Shown piece after piece: positions 7,283 to 15,413 of a stretch of DNA of 25,680 bases; the first letter of the stretch is position 1, and each line of letters begins with the position of its first letter. Both the position numbers and the translations under genes were made by a program. This DNA comes from a virus. The stretch lies in IMG/VR virus record IMGVR_UViG_3300018411_000066, positions 1 through 25,680 of that record. One strand, 5' to 3'. The notes below the pieces were generated by a model that was not told the DNA's origin, searched no databases, and saw only the letters and a list, made by a program, of their open reading frames with translations.

Positions 7283-7747
7283 TTACTTCTTATCAGTTAC
7301 GGCTGGTTTGTTAGCTGCTTTTAATTGAGCCAGTTCCATCTGAGCTTTTTCAAGAGCTAACTTAGCAGTTTCAGCTTCAGCTTGAGCTTTTTCAGCTTCG
7401 GCTTTATGCTTGTTCGCAATGTTAAGATTGTCTTCTGCGTCTTTAGAAGCCTTTTCCAGCTGAGCAGTTAATACTGCCATTGGCTCAGAGCGAGATTTGG
7501 AAACAGTATCTGGATCCATTTCTAACTCTAAGTCGTTGACGTGATCACCATAATCCAGATGACCTAACTTCTTAAGCTCTGCAACATAAGGGTCTATGCC
7601 CTTTCCACTTTTAGGAACAAAAGCTTCCCAGTGTTCGTCATTAACCACGTTGAATCCAGGAGCAATACGTACAATAACACGATGCCCCTGTTTAGTGATA
7701 CACTTTAAGTTAAATTGACGAGCGGTTTTATTTAAGATCCCGGCCAT
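7283..7747 (-). CDS. Capsid-linked accessory protein with C-terminal coiled coil
   Basis: This 154-residue protein has two parts. Residues 1-65 form a compact domain (RQFNLKCITKQGHRVIVRIAPGF, then DEHWEAFVPKSGK), which I have a sense of seeing next to phage capsid genes but cannot name. Residues 85-154 are Ala/Glu/Lys repeats (KHKAEAEKAQAEAETAK) that must be a coiled coil or extended helix. It is the last gene before the terminator and follows the major capsid gene with no room for a promoter, so it is probably made with capsid. A head fibre, decoration or connector role is possible; none is shown by the sequence. Confidence 0.6.
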   Translation of the reverse strand: MAGILNKTARQFNLKCITKQGHRVIVRIAPGFNVVNDEHWEAFVPKSGKGIDPYVAELKKLGHLDYGDHVNDLELEMDPDTVSKSRSEPMAVLTAQLEKASKDAEDNLNIANKHKAEAEKAQAEAETAKLALEKAQMELAQLKAANKPAVTDKK

Positions 7748-7750
7748 GAC

Positions 7751-8791
7751 TTAAATCCCCGTTGCAATAGCTAAAGACAGCGGATAGTAGATGTTCAAAC
7801 CACCTAACCGCGAACGTCCTGGAACTACAAATTCCAAGTTCTTCTGCTGAACCGGTAACATTTCCAGCTCTACTGGGATTTCCAGTTGTAGCTTGTCAGG
7901 GTTCAGGTCGTACGCTACCATAGCGTCAGTGCTCAACAAAGGATTGTTAACAGCAGCACATTCGTTGACAGGGATGATATCGTCAATACTGTTCAGGTAC
8001 GGGCTGTTTTGAGCCAGATACTGAGCAATAGTGGTATCGCTGTTGATAGAACGCGGAGTTGACATAATATAAGACCACTGAGATGGAGGTAACAGCAGCG
8101 TATTACCGCGCTCGACCATCTTAGTAGTTTCAAAAATGTCGGCGAAAAGATCGTTAACATCAAACAGGATCTGCTCTGGAGTCTTAGTAGACCATGCAGT
8201 ACCAGAACCAGGATTCACAACAGCACCGGTTGGAATGTTAGGATTACTAAACAGACCTGGAAGACCAGAATCTGAATCACCGTAGAATGCTACATCGTTA
8301 ACAACTTGTTCGTTAGAACGACGAGCAGCATTAGCACGACGCTGATCCAGCTGAGCACCGGTCATTGCAGAGGAGTTGATTTCGTCCAAGTTGTAACCGA
8401 ACGAGATACCAACAGAGCGTACAGGTATAGTAGTTTCTTTACCAGCAACGTCAGCACGAGGTAAGTCATCAGCATAAGCGTTGATGATTTTAGCAGCACC
8501 AGACTGATCGTAAGTGCGGTAAGTGATACTGGTGATACCAGCGCCACCTTCGTTAGACACAGGGAATAATGTACGAGCTTTAAGTTCCGGATAGCGGACG
8601 TCGTAGCTGCGAGCTTTAATGTGCTCAAGCTGGCGCTGGAAAAAGAAAGCGCCGTCAGCATCCAAATAGCCGGTATGTAAAGCGGTGTTGATAGCACCAT
8701 CTAAAGTGATACGCTTATCACCTTGTACAACAGATACATTGGCTCCATCAAAAGTAGCCACTGAACCGTCGCGAAGTGTAAATTTCTTCAT
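7751..8791 (-). CDS. Major capsid protein (DUF2184-like)
   Basis: A 346-residue protein matching the DUF2184 type of HK97-fold capsid proteins. The N-arm contains LDADGAFFFQRQLEHIKARSYDVRYPELKART. Next come the GITSITYRTYDQSGAAKII strand and DLPRADVAGKETTIPVRSVG. Then comes the RRSNEQVVNDVAFYGDSDSGLPGL segment, where family members bind peptide and fold the A-domain. It ends with LEFVVPGRSRLGGLNIYYPLSLAIA. Codons are strongly biased to CGT/CGC and ATC, avoiding AGA and ATA, as expected for the most abundant virion protein. The AAGGGG ribosome site is well placed. Confidence 0.9.
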   Translation of the reverse strand: MKKFTLRDGSVATFDGANVSVVQGDKRITLDGAINTALHTGYLDADGAFFFQRQLEHIKARSYDVRYPELKARTLFPVSNEGGAGITSITYRTYDQSGAAKIINAYADDLPRADVAGKETTIPVRSVGISFGYNLDEINSSAMTGAQLDQRRANAARRSNEQVVNDVAFYGDSDSGLPGLFSNPNIPTGAVVNPGSGTAWSTKTPEQILFDVNDLFADIFETTKMVERGNTLLLPPSQWSYIMSTPRSINSDTTIAQYLAQNSPYLNSIDDIIPVNECAAVNNPLLSTDAMVAYDLNPDKLQLEIPVELEMLPVQQKNLEFVVPGRSRLGGLNIYYPLSLAIATGI

Positions 8792-8802
8792 TTCAGTTCC
8801 CC

Positions 8803-9282
8803 TTATACGCCAGCAGTAGTAGCTGAGGTTTCGATACGGATAACAGCCAACTCACCAGCAGCAGCGCTTGTTTCCCACTTAGCACCAACCAAGTTGGTCT
8901 CGCCTGCACCGGCTGCACCTGCATTAAGCACACCAGTAGTATTGACGTATTTTACAGCAGCACCAGCAACACAGCCAGCAGGACAAACCACCCATACATA
9001 ACCATTGCGGATAACACCGGCAGATTCTTTTTGATTCCAACGGATAGCACCTGTGTTGGCTGCACCTTCTTTATCTAAAGAACGGATAGTAATACCCAGA
9101 AAATCAGCACCACCTAAAACAACCTGATTTTCTTTGTCAGTACCACGGCTAACCGCTGCACCAAAAGGAATACCATCTACAGTTTCTACTTTACGACTGA
9201 CAATATCGTGCGGAGCTTGAGCGTAAATCAAACCAGCATAGGCACGAGGTTGTCTCATTGAATAGGAAGTTTGTGCGCTCAT
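8803..9282 (-). CDS. Capsid cement/decoration protein
   Basis: This 159-residue protein is rich in Ala, Gly and Val and predicted all-beta. It starts MSAQTSYSMRQPRAYAGLIYAQAPHDIVSRKV. The middle has VVLGGADFLGITIRSLDKEG. The end, ELAVIRIETSATTAGV, is like the edge strands of small cement proteins. In DUF2184-capsid phages this slot between the protease/scaffold and the capsid gene is held by a structural cement protein (Gp24/DUF2190 type). Start and upstream stop share one base (TAATG). Low cysteine, no catalytic motif. Confidence 0.72.
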   Translation of the reverse strand: MSAQTSYSMRQPRAYAGLIYAQAPHDIVSRKVETVDGIPFGAAVSRGTDKENQVVLGGADFLGITIRSLDKEGAANTGAIRWNQKESAGVIRNGYVWVVCPAGCVAGAAVKYVNTTGVLNAGAAGAGETNLVGAKWETSAAAGELAVIRIETSATTAGV

Positions 9283-10433
9283 TATTTATTCGCTCCTTTT
9301 TTCTTCCACATATCACGACTGTCAGCCATCATTTTCTCACGAGCAATGACGTCTGCAGGACGGTTGTCTTTGGTCTCTACAGGTTTAGTAACCTGAGTGG
9401 CCAAAGCTTTATCCAGGCTAATCTGAGGATCACCTGCGATCTGTTCAACGATCAAATCGAAGCTGGCGTCAACATAAGCATCTGTCACGCTATCCATTTG
9501 AACGTTAGGGCGCATAAGAGCTACTACTTCACGTTTCAAAGTCTTAGCGTCTTTACCTTGCCATTTGATATCAGGAGCAACAGTCGTAACAGTAGCTATT
9601 AAAGCAGTACGATCGGCAACCATCTTATCCAAAGTATCAGCAGTCGGTATCTGAGCCTTCAAAGAATCGACTTGGGCTTTCAGAGTTTCTTTCTCTTCTT
9701 CAGAGTCTTTCTTCTCTTCTTCCATTTCGTCTTCTTTCTTTTCTAACTCTTCGTCTTTCTTTTCGAGTTCGGCTTCGGTATCTGAGATCCGCGCTTGCAG
9801 TTTTGATACTGCCTGCGCAGCCTGTTCAGACACTTCGAAGTCAACCCCATCAATGGTAACTTTAGCCATTTTGACTATTTCTCCGTTATCGGGTAGGTTA
9901 TCGGCCACTCTGCAAGCAGGTCCAGCGCGACCACGTTCTACAATGGCAATGTGATTGCCTTTGATGTTTCTCTGTACGGCGTCATATTGCTCACCGTCTG
10001 GAGTAACTCCTGGAGTCCAATCTATATCAGCGGTATATCCATTAGACAGTTCAACCTTTCCAGATTCAACTGCTTTTATGGATTCTGCGTCCGTGATATA
10101 AAGGACAGTTTTGGCGTACATACCATCTTTGTCAACAGTAGCTCCAGCGTGACCGACAGAATATAGCTTGGAGTTGCTGGCGTCTACTAAGACAGGGGGA
10201 TGATTGTTAGTGACAGGTTTATTAGTAAAAGATGACAAAGACTGTTCTGAGAAAACCTCTTCTTCAGGACGCCATACTCTTACTATAGAATCAGGTTCTC
10301 TATCTGTAAGACCCATCTCAACAGCTAGATAATCCTGTATACCAGTACGAGATATACGAGCAGGGACTATCAAGAATCCTTCGTCAGTATACTGGCGTTC
10401 GGTAGTGATGTTAAGACGGTCTTTTAAAAACAT
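9282..10433 (-). CDS. Prohead protease-scaffold fusion (DUF2213-like)
   Basis: I place the start at the ATG at 10433 (383 residues, AAGG site upstream); the frame extends to a TTG at 10460 but that overlaps a promoter -10. The N-terminal ~170 residues follow DUF2213: a strand with DEGFLIVPARISRTGIQDYL, RVWRPEEEVF, NKPVTNNHPPVLVD, and ELSNGYTADIDW and KGNHIAIVERGRAGPACRV. The N-HP and N-H-A/RGRAG pieces are those of phage prohead proteases. A Glu/Lys-rich coiled coil follows (ELEKKDEELEKKEDE and more), then a helical C-terminus, as in scaffolding proteins. It would shape and process the procapsid. Confidence 0.8.
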   Translation of the reverse strand: MFLKDRLNITTERQYTDEGFLIVPARISRTGIQDYLAVEMGLTDREPDSIVRVWRPEEEVFSEQSLSSFTNKPVTNNHPPVLVDASNSKLYSVGHAGATVDKDGMYAKTVLYITDAESIKAVESGKVELSNGYTADIDWTPGVTPDGEQYDAVQRNIKGNHIAIVERGRAGPACRVADNLPDNGEIVKMAKVTIDGVDFEVSEQAAQAVSKLQARISDTEAELEKKDEELEKKEDEMEEEKKDSEEEKETLKAQVDSLKAQIPTADTLDKMVADRTALIATVTTVAPDIKWQGKDAKTLKREVVALMRPNVQMDSVTDAYVDASFDLIVEQIAGDPQISLDKALATQVTKPVETKDNRPADVIAREKMMADSRDMWKKKGANK

Positions 10434-10459
10434 TGACAGCACCCTTGAAATTTGAATCA

Positions 10460-10488
10460 ATATTAAATCATGTTGCCGGTAAAAACAA
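10460..10488 (-). promoter_or_regulatory. Predicted sigma70-type promoter for the capsid genes
   Basis: On the leftward strand a -35 TTGTTT (10483-10488) is 17 bp from a -10 TAATAT (10460-10465). Transcription would start near 10453, about 20 nt before the protease ATG. It lies in the only gap between MuF and protease genes, and the -10 overlaps the alternative TTG start, which argues against that start. Confidence 0.55.
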
Positions 10489-10514
10489 CTTTATGATGGA
10501 AATTACTCAAAGCT

Positions 10515-11336
10515 TTATAGCGTTATAATAGGTATAGCTACGCACCGGCATTGAATATCCTCACCTGGATGTCCTGTTTCTGGTGGATCGTCCCAGCGGA
10601 AAGTCTTACCGTTATTCTCTCTGTGAGTCTCTCTTACTCTGTCTCCGTCGCCTGATGTACGCCATACGTACTCTTCTATCCCTAGATTCTGCTGGCGCTG
10701 CTGATTAAGAGCTGAGTTCAATTTAGCTGTTTGATCTCTAGCTATTAACCTAGCTCTTTTCTCAGTGACGTTACCTATCTGCTGAAGTTCTTCTATCATA
10801 GAGGTAGCTTTAGTACCTTGGGTGACATTAGTCCAAATCATACTCTCTATCTTTTTAAAGTACTCTTCAGGTATAGATCTTATAAGAGCTACGTTGCTTC
10901 GAGTCATAGAGACAAGTACATCTTCTACATTGTCTTTCTGTATGACTGATTGTAAATTCACACCTACAGCTTCTTCCATAGCTGCATAAAATCTTTGTTT
11001 CTGCTGATTATCAACATCTTGAGTGAAAGACTCAGATATGACTCTTGCATTTTTATCTATGTTGATATAACCATTGCGCAGACGGTCAAAAGCTTCTGAT
11101 AACGTCTTTGCATAAGCGTCGTTAACATAATCTGCTTCTAACTGTTTTAGCAAAGGTACAACAATAGTATTGGTGTCTCGCTTTAAACGCTCTACTAAAG
11201 CATAGAGCGTATTACGATACTTTACTTCAGCAGACCTCGGAGCCTTAGCTGTCCTCACCTGTTTCTGCTTGCTCTTCTGGAGCTTCTTCTGCAATCTTAG
11301 GGTCATCAACTTCGGTAGGGGTTTCAGGTTGCTCAT
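10515..11336 (-). CDS. MuF-like minor head protein
   Basis: This frame is clearly the Mu gpF family minor head protein. The C-terminal half has LIARDQTAKLNSALNQQRQQ, IEEYVWRTSGDGDRVRETHR, NNGKTFRWDDPPETGHPGE and CRC followed by short hydrophobic strands. Those are the conserved W-R/K-T-x-x-D-x-R-x-x-H and GxxxxCRC motifs. The protein is thought to be carried in the capsid near the portal. The start is uncertain: the ATG at 11336 gives 273 residues but overlaps the portal gene by 92 nt, whereas a GTG at 11258 would leave only a 14-nt overlap. The overlap encodes a Lys-rich peptide. Confidence 0.82.
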   Translation of the reverse strand: MSNLKPLPKLMTLRLQKKLQKSKQKQVRTAKAPRSAEVKYRNTLYALVERLKRDTNTIVVPLLKQLEADYVNDAYAKTLSEAFDRLRNGYINIDKNARVISESFTQDVDNQQKQRFYAAMEEAVGVNLQSVIQKDNVEDVLVSMTRSNVALIRSIPEEYFKKIESMIWTNVTQGTKATSMIEELQQIGNVTEKRARLIARDQTAKLNSALNQQRQQNLGIEEYVWRTSGDGDRVRETHRENNGKTFRWDDPPETGHPGEDIQCRCVAIPIITL

Positions 11337-12657
11337 TGACGTAGCTCTCTAATTCTTTAACATACTCTTCAGTCACGTTAGTGTACGTGCTGTCCTGTTG
11401 TAACTCTTTAGCTATGATAACTTCATCGATAACGTTCATATCATAGTATAGTTTATCACGTTCAGCTCGGGTCTTCTCTAAAGTAGCCTGCTGTTCAGGA
11501 GTCATTTGGAATAGCGGCTTAAAGTCGTAAGACAAATCTAAATTTTCAGATAAACCTAGACTAGCAGCCATGATATCGTCAAAGTAATCTAACTTAGGTT
11601 TATATTCAGTTATCTGATCAGCTTTGATTTTGTCGTAATAGTTCTTAAGGTCGCCTTCACCAGTCGCATTGAATCCACTGGCGGCTTCACCAAGTAAACG
11701 AGTAGCCGGTACGTCCGCTGCAGACGCCAAAATATGACCATAGCGAGCAATAAGGTCAGGTAAACCAGCAAAGGTATTGGTCTTGGTCTGAAACTCCTCC
11801 TCGTTGTCCAGGAGCATCATGTTGTTAAAGCTTTTTAGCATACCGGCTAATGTAAAACGCTTGCGCAGTAAAGCTTCACCTTCTGCAGTCTGCAAGTATT
11901 GCATAAGACCTTTAACTTTAACAATATCTACGTTAGTCTCAAACACCATACTAGCTGTACCCTGAGTAACCGTATTGAAGTTAATCAGCGAGTCGTATAG
12001 GCGATCTAAAACCGAGTCTGAGAAGTAATTGTTACGTCTAAACTCGTCGTAAGGTAGTTGTACGCCGTCAAAGCGCAAAACTCTACTGTGATGTATACGC
12101 ACCGAGGTCTCTGCGAATCGGTAGAACTCAGGCATACCGAATTTAGAATTCATCGGATCGGCGATAGGAGTCTGATCTCCAGTACTAATGCGGTGACGGT
12201 CTATTACATTTATGTGACGTAAACCGCCTTTCTTGATACTAGCTATGTTTAGAGGTTTATCAGGTTCTAAACCGTCGTCTACAGCAAGCACAATAAATGC
12301 AGTACCGTAAAGTCTAGCCCATTTATGAGCGAGATTAAACTTATGCACTACACCTAGACGATCTTCTTCACTTCTTAACATCTCAGCAGTGGCGGTTTCA
12401 ACTTTGGTAAATAGTCTCCACTCCCTTGTCATATCATTAGGGATAATGTCAACGACTTTACCAGCTAACCAGTCTGTACGGTAAAGTGCATCTAGCTCTT
12501 GCCTGTTACCAGGATCTGACAGACGCTTGTTATTGACAAACTTGCTGTGATGTCTTTTATCCTGCTCTGTACCTAACTGAGCTATCAGGTTTTCCAAACC
12601 ATCTTTAGTCTCGGCATCTTCCAGGATTGTTGCCGCTTGATAATTTTCTTTTGACAT
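11245..12657 (-). CDS. Portal protein (DUF1073-like)
   Basis: A 470-residue portal. Diagnostic stretches in order are ALYRTDWLAGKVVDIIPNDM, LAHKWARLYGTAFIVLAVDDG, INVIDRHRISTGDQ, YGMPEFYRF-like and SRVLRFDGVQLPYD. Next is the helix ending TRLLGEAASGFNATGEGDLKNYYDKI. These correspond to the usual order in DUF1073-type portals, the ring through which DNA enters. The acidic tail (EEAPEEQAETGEDS) lies outside the conserved core. An AAGGTGAG ribosome site precedes the ATG; immediately upstream of that is one of the two 111-bp inverted-repeat elements, so this gene may start a new transcript or be controlled by it. Confidence 0.88.
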   Translation of the reverse strand: MSKENYQAATILEDAETKDGLENLIAQLGTEQDKRHHSKFVNNKRLSDPGNRQELDALYRTDWLAGKVVDIIPNDMTREWRLFTKVETATAEMLRSEEDRLGVVHKFNLAHKWARLYGTAFIVLAVDDGLEPDKPLNIASIKKGGLRHINVIDRHRISTGDQTPIADPMNSKFGMPEFYRFAETSVRIHHSRVLRFDGVQLPYDEFRRNNYFSDSVLDRLYDSLINFNTVTQGTASMVFETNVDIVKVKGLMQYLQTAEGEALLRKRFTLAGMLKSFNNMMLLDNEEEFQTKTNTFAGLPDLIARYGHILASAADVPATRLLGEAASGFNATGEGDLKNYYDKIKADQITEYKPKLDYFDDIMAASLGLSENLDLSYDFKPLFQMTPEQQATLEKTRAERDKLYYDMNVIDEVIIAKELQQDSTYTNVTEEYVKELESYVNEQPETPTEVDDPKIAEEAPEEQAETGEDS

Positions 12658-12677
12658 TTTTACTCACCTTTTGGATA

Positions 12678-12788
12678 GGGTTAGTTTAGGGGTGAAATCG
12701 TCCTGACCTAACACATATATAAAAATTTTTATTTCAGTTTTTATTTAGCCTGCATTAATAACTAATGATTTTACCCCTAAACTAACCC
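12678..12788 (-). repeat. 111-bp covarying inverted-repeat element, copy A
   Basis: Copy A has perfect 16-bp arms, GGGTTAGTTTAGGGGT (12678-12693) and its complement (12773-12788), around a 79-nt AT-rich loop. The loop matches copy B at 68 of 79 positions, and 63 of the first 67 are identical, including TCGTCCTGACCTAACACAT and AGTTTTTATTTA. The arms match copy B only at 12 of 16 positions, but each difference is mirrored. It ends about 20 bp before the portal ATG on the leftward strand. I do not recognise the element; RNA structure, DNA cruciform or protein-binding site are all possible. Confidence 0.85.
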
Positions 12789-12817
12789 TTTCTCGGTTTT
12801 AGAAGATTTAAATCAAA

Positions 12818-13564
12818 TCACATTGACCCTTTACTATATATCATGTCTTCAAACACCAATAGGTCTTCCACTGCGTCCATTGTTGGGTCTATCTGATCGT
12901 CGTGTTTATGAGTCATCATAGGAGTAAATTTTGAAAACTCCTCTTTGTAATCAAAAACAAAATCAGCTTCTCTAGGTATGTGAATGTATCCACTTGCAAA
13001 GTACTTGACCACACCCATAGCCCGTAAGACTTTATCCGTGTTACGCTGGATAGGTTCCACAGGGATCATATAGTCCTTTTTGATAGACTGTATCAAGCTA
13101 CTACCAGAAGATTTATCCTCTATCTTGACAATCTGCGCACCAAACGGTCTAAACTGGTTTGGCTTATGCTTTGACCAAAACTCAACCAGCTTAGACTCAA
13201 GCTCTGGAGCTTCCCATTTACCGCGAGCTTGGTCTATCAAGAATATACCCTTGGTACGTGATCTAGCCCAGCACTGGAATACGCTAAAGTCATTGCGCTC
13301 AGCAGTCTTTTGAGCTGTATCCCCATAGATCCTTATCAGGTCTATGTCAGGTGGTAGTATGTCGTAGTACTTCCAGTAACTGTCTTTGAACATACCACCA
13401 CCGGCCGGTTTAGGGTTTTGCTGATATTGGCTTGCAGCGGTATATGGATCGCCTTTAAACAGAGTTGAGAGCTGCTCTAAGTCCTGTTTAAACGGCCAAA
13501 GCGGACTCCCAGCAACCAATTTACGGGGTACATACGTTGCTATATTTTCGGAGTTAAAAAGCAT
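12818..13564 (-). CDS. terL: Large terminase, nuclease half (gene in pieces)
   Basis: This reading frame holds the second half of the DNA-packaging motor. I choose the ATG at 13564 (248 residues), with GAGGAG upstream, overlapping the HNH stop by 11 bases (ATGCTTTTTAA). The N-terminal part PLWPFKQDLEQL... SQYQQNPKPAGGGMF is the usual linker to the nuclease domain. The RNase H-like nuclease follows: IRIYGDTAQK (first Asp), VKIEDKSSGSSL, then KHDDQIDPTMDAVEDL (last Asp). It looks complete and intact. It lacks the ATPase domain, which is encoded separately by 14095-14958. Likely both polypeptides associate; not tested. Confidence 0.85.
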   Translation of the reverse strand: MLFNSENIATYVPRKLVAGSPLWPFKQDLEQLSTLFKGDPYTAASQYQQNPKPAGGGMFKDSYWKYYDILPPDIDLIRIYGDTAQKTAERNDFSVFQCWARSRTKGIFLIDQARGKWEAPELESKLVEFWSKHKPNQFRPFGAQIVKIEDKSSGSSLIQSIKKDYMIPVEPIQRNTDKVLRAMGVVKYFASGYIHIPREADFVFDYKEEFSKFTPMMTHKHDDQIDPTMDAVEDLLVFEDMIYSKGSM

Positions 13565-14105
13565 AGTAGAGCTCCTCTGAGGACTCAGAAATAAGCTTCT
13601 TACCATGATTGCAATAATATCCATGCTCTTTTTCTGCAGTTAACCTTACTTTTATAGCTTCTTCTTTACTTGTAAAAGATCCTAAGTGAGTTTTCTTACC
13701 TTCGATAGTTATATAGGCTATCCACTTATTTATACGTTCTTTCCACAACACTCCGGTTACACCAGACTTATTATTAGATTGTTTAGGTTTGTTGTGATGA
13801 TTAATTTTATTACTACATTCTCTTAAATTATACCAACTGTTATTAGACTTATTCTGATCCTTATGGTCTATTTGATCCTCAGGCCAAAAACCTAAAACGT
13901 AAAAATAAGCTAATCTATGAGCTGCATAAGATTGTCCAAAAAGCTTTACGGAGATATAACCTTTACCAGCCTTATGTCCGGCTTGATCTCCTATTTTAAA
14001 CTTACAGGAATGATGGTAAGGTTCTATCTTCCAAGTGAATAAGCCTGTTTGCTTGTTGTAGTCTAATGTTCTTCTAAGTATTTCCGGTGTCAATTTAAAA
14101 GACAT
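13554..14105 (-). CDS. HNH-AP2 homing endonuclease interrupting the terminase gene
   Basis: A 183-residue protein with a putative HNH nuclease domain followed by an AP2-like DNA-binding domain. Residues 5-30 carry the usual lead-in YNKQTGLFTWK. The core, 48-105, has AAHRLAYFYV, then PEDQIDHKDQNKSNNSWYNLRE, with H63, D80/H81 and N93 in HNH_3 positions. Residues 113-160 (SGVTGVLWKERINKWIAYI, HLGSFTSKEEAIKVR) look like AP2. It starts in the terminase N-half tail (ATGTCTTTTAA) and ends in the C-half start (ATGCTTTTTAA). GGAGG precedes its ATG. Freestanding endonucleases spread by cutting uninterrupted alleles. Confidence 0.9.
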   Translation of the reverse strand: MSFKLTPEILRRTLDYNKQTGLFTWKIEPYHHSCKFKIGDQAGHKAGKGYISVKLFGQSYAAHRLAYFYVLGFWPEDQIDHKDQNKSNNSWYNLRECSNKINHHNKPKQSNNKSGVTGVLWKERINKWIAYITIEGKKTHLGSFTSKEEAIKVRLTAEKEHGYYCNHGKKLISESSEELYYAF

Positions 14106-14958
14106 ATTCTTCTCCTCCGTGCAGCGCTGAGAGGATACCCTCTATACTTATAGGTTTTCCGTGACTGTACTCTTTAGGATAAGGTCTGTTTATGATCTCT
14201 TCAGTCAACAGAGTAGGTATTAAAAGGTGATGCCAATAGTCACCTGAACCGCCTTTGAGTAAGTATCCGCTGAGGTCTTCTTCGTGTATCCGCTGCATAA
14301 TGACTATCATAGGGACAGTCTCTACGGCAAGACGAGAACGCATAGTATTGTTAAAACGGTTGTTGATAGCTTGCCTTTTGACTGAGGAATAAGCATCGTC
14401 AGGTTTTACAGGATCGTCTATTACGAATGCACCAGTGAATCCAGGTTCCATTCTACCTGCTCTAAAACCGGTTATCTGACCTCCAGCTGGCGCGGCCATC
14501 ATACCACCTCCTAGCTCGGTAAACCATCTTTTCTTACCTTTGCTGTCTACCCTTATTTGCATCGGCCACAATTCTTGAAAGTATTGTGACTCTACAGTTT
14601 CCTTGATTTTAGAGGAGTTTTCCTGAGCTAGGTCACCAGAATAAGATGCGTGAATGAATTTGGCTCTGCTGTTTAAAGCCAAACCACGAGCTATAAAGTT
14701 CAGAACCGCTTGTTCTGTCTTGGTATATCCTGGAGCAATGTTTATCACAAGGCGGTCTATCTTACCATCTAAAACAGCCTGTAGTACGTACTCTATCACA
14801 AAGTGATGCCAGTTAAGCAGCATCTTGTTACCTTCACGTAGTTTGAAAAAGTACCTCATAAACTGGATACCATCAGACTGTAGCATATACTTGAGCATAC
14901 GCTTTTCGTTATAAGACCATAAGTCTATGCTGGATTCTTTGGAATCAAAATTCGTCAT
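14095..14958 (-). CDS. terL: Large terminase, ATPase half (gene in pieces)
   Basis: This 287-residue protein is the packaging ATPase. It contains the helical lid start LLNWHHFVIEYVLQAVLDGKI, a diverged Walker A at INIAPGYTKTEQ, a Walker B ending in GAFVIDDPVKP (D-D pair), and the coupling motif VPMIVIMQRIHEEDLSGYLL. It stops 11 bases into the HNH gene at LHGGEEYVF. The start has AGGAGAAG and overlaps the preceding TerS gene by 14 bases. Normal large terminases run on without a break into the nuclease domain. Here an ordinary stop leaves a stand-alone ATPase half. Confidence 0.87.
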   Translation of the reverse strand: MTNFDSKESSIDLWSYNEKRMLKYMLQSDGIQFMRYFFKLREGNKMLLNWHHFVIEYVLQAVLDGKIDRLVINIAPGYTKTEQAVLNFIARGLALNSRAKFIHASYSGDLAQENSSKIKETVESQYFQELWPMQIRVDSKGKKRWFTELGGGMMAAPAGGQITGFRAGRMEPGFTGAFVIDDPVKPDDAYSSVKRQAINNRFNNTMRSRLAVETVPMIVIMQRIHEEDLSGYLLKGGSGDYWHHLLIPTLLTEEIINRPYPKEYSHGKPISIEGILSALHGGEEYVF

Positions 14959-15349
14959 TGAACTTCTCCTTAAACAGCTCTATCTCTTCCGCTGTCAAAG
15001 GTTGCTGACTAGGGTCTGTAGCACCAGTGTTGTTACCACCAATGTCTATCTGCTTACGCTTAGGATGTAGGTATTCAGCTATAGTCTTAGCTGCATTAAT
15101 TGATTCTGACATACTAACGGTATGATATTTGAAACGAGTATTAACGTGGTCTACTATCTCAGCCCAATCTTCTTTTGACAGTTCACCGTTGGTAAAACTA
15201 TCTATCTCCATGATCAGTTCATATATACTAGATAGTCTTCTAGGGTCTTGCCCAGACATTATAGACTCTAAAAAGACAAGAGGATCCTTAACCTCACCTT
15301 TGTGGATGAGAGCTCTTAGATCCTCTATTGTGATAGGCTTGTAAGGCAT
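14945..15349 (-). CDS. Small terminase subunit (candidate)
   Basis: A 134-residue protein just upstream of and overlapping the large terminase, the normal position of the DNA-recognition subunit. It opens MPYKPITIEDLRALIHKGEV and is helical through the middle (SSIYELIMEIDSF, SESINAAKTIAEYLHPKRKQIDI). The C-terminal tail LTAEEIELFKEKFNDEF resembles the peptide other TerS proteins use to bind TerL. I assign it mainly from position and these helices, since the N-terminal DNA-binding part is not obviously a standard helix-turn-helix. Its codons include many AGA and ATA. Confidence 0.72.
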   Translation of the reverse strand: MPYKPITIEDLRALIHKGEVKDPLVFLESIMSGQDPRRLSSIYELIMEIDSFTNGELSKEDWAEIVDHVNTRFKYHTVSMSESINAAKTIAEYLHPKRKQIDIGGNNTGATDPSQQPLTAEEIELFKEKFNDEF

Positions 15350-15382
15350 ACGTTAATTGATATCTCCGGTATAATTACCATC

Positions 15383-15411
15383 AATATAAATCAATTTACG
15401 CGCTGTGTAAA
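15383..15411 (-). promoter_or_regulatory. Predicted promoter for the terminase genes
   Basis: On the leftward strand TTTACA (15406-15411) and TATATT (15383-15388) are spaced by 17 bp, with a predicted start near 15376, about 27 nt before the TerS ATG. The -35 lies at one end of an imperfect inverted repeat (TTTACGCGCTGTGTAAA), possibly an operator. Confidence 0.55.
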
Positions 15412-15413
15412 TT

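Noticed and set aside
8362-8700. A second leftward frame inside the capsid gene
   Set aside because: It overlaps the DUF2184-like capsid in another frame, is Leu/Ser-rich as out-of-frame translations are, and has no start signal.
12700-12760. Sigma70 promoter inside the conserved loop
   Set aside because: TATATA is present but no acceptable -35 lies 16-18 bp away on either strand.
12678-12788. Integron attC site, insertion sequence or MITE reading of the 111-bp elements
   Set aside because: attC ends run in the opposite sense (CTAAC...GTTAG), no transposase or clear target duplication is present, and transposon ends would not be expected to covary.
13554-14105. Group I intron or intein in terL
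   Set aside because: The genes overlap at both ends, leaving no sequence for an intron core, and the HNH frame is not continuous with either half as an intein requires.
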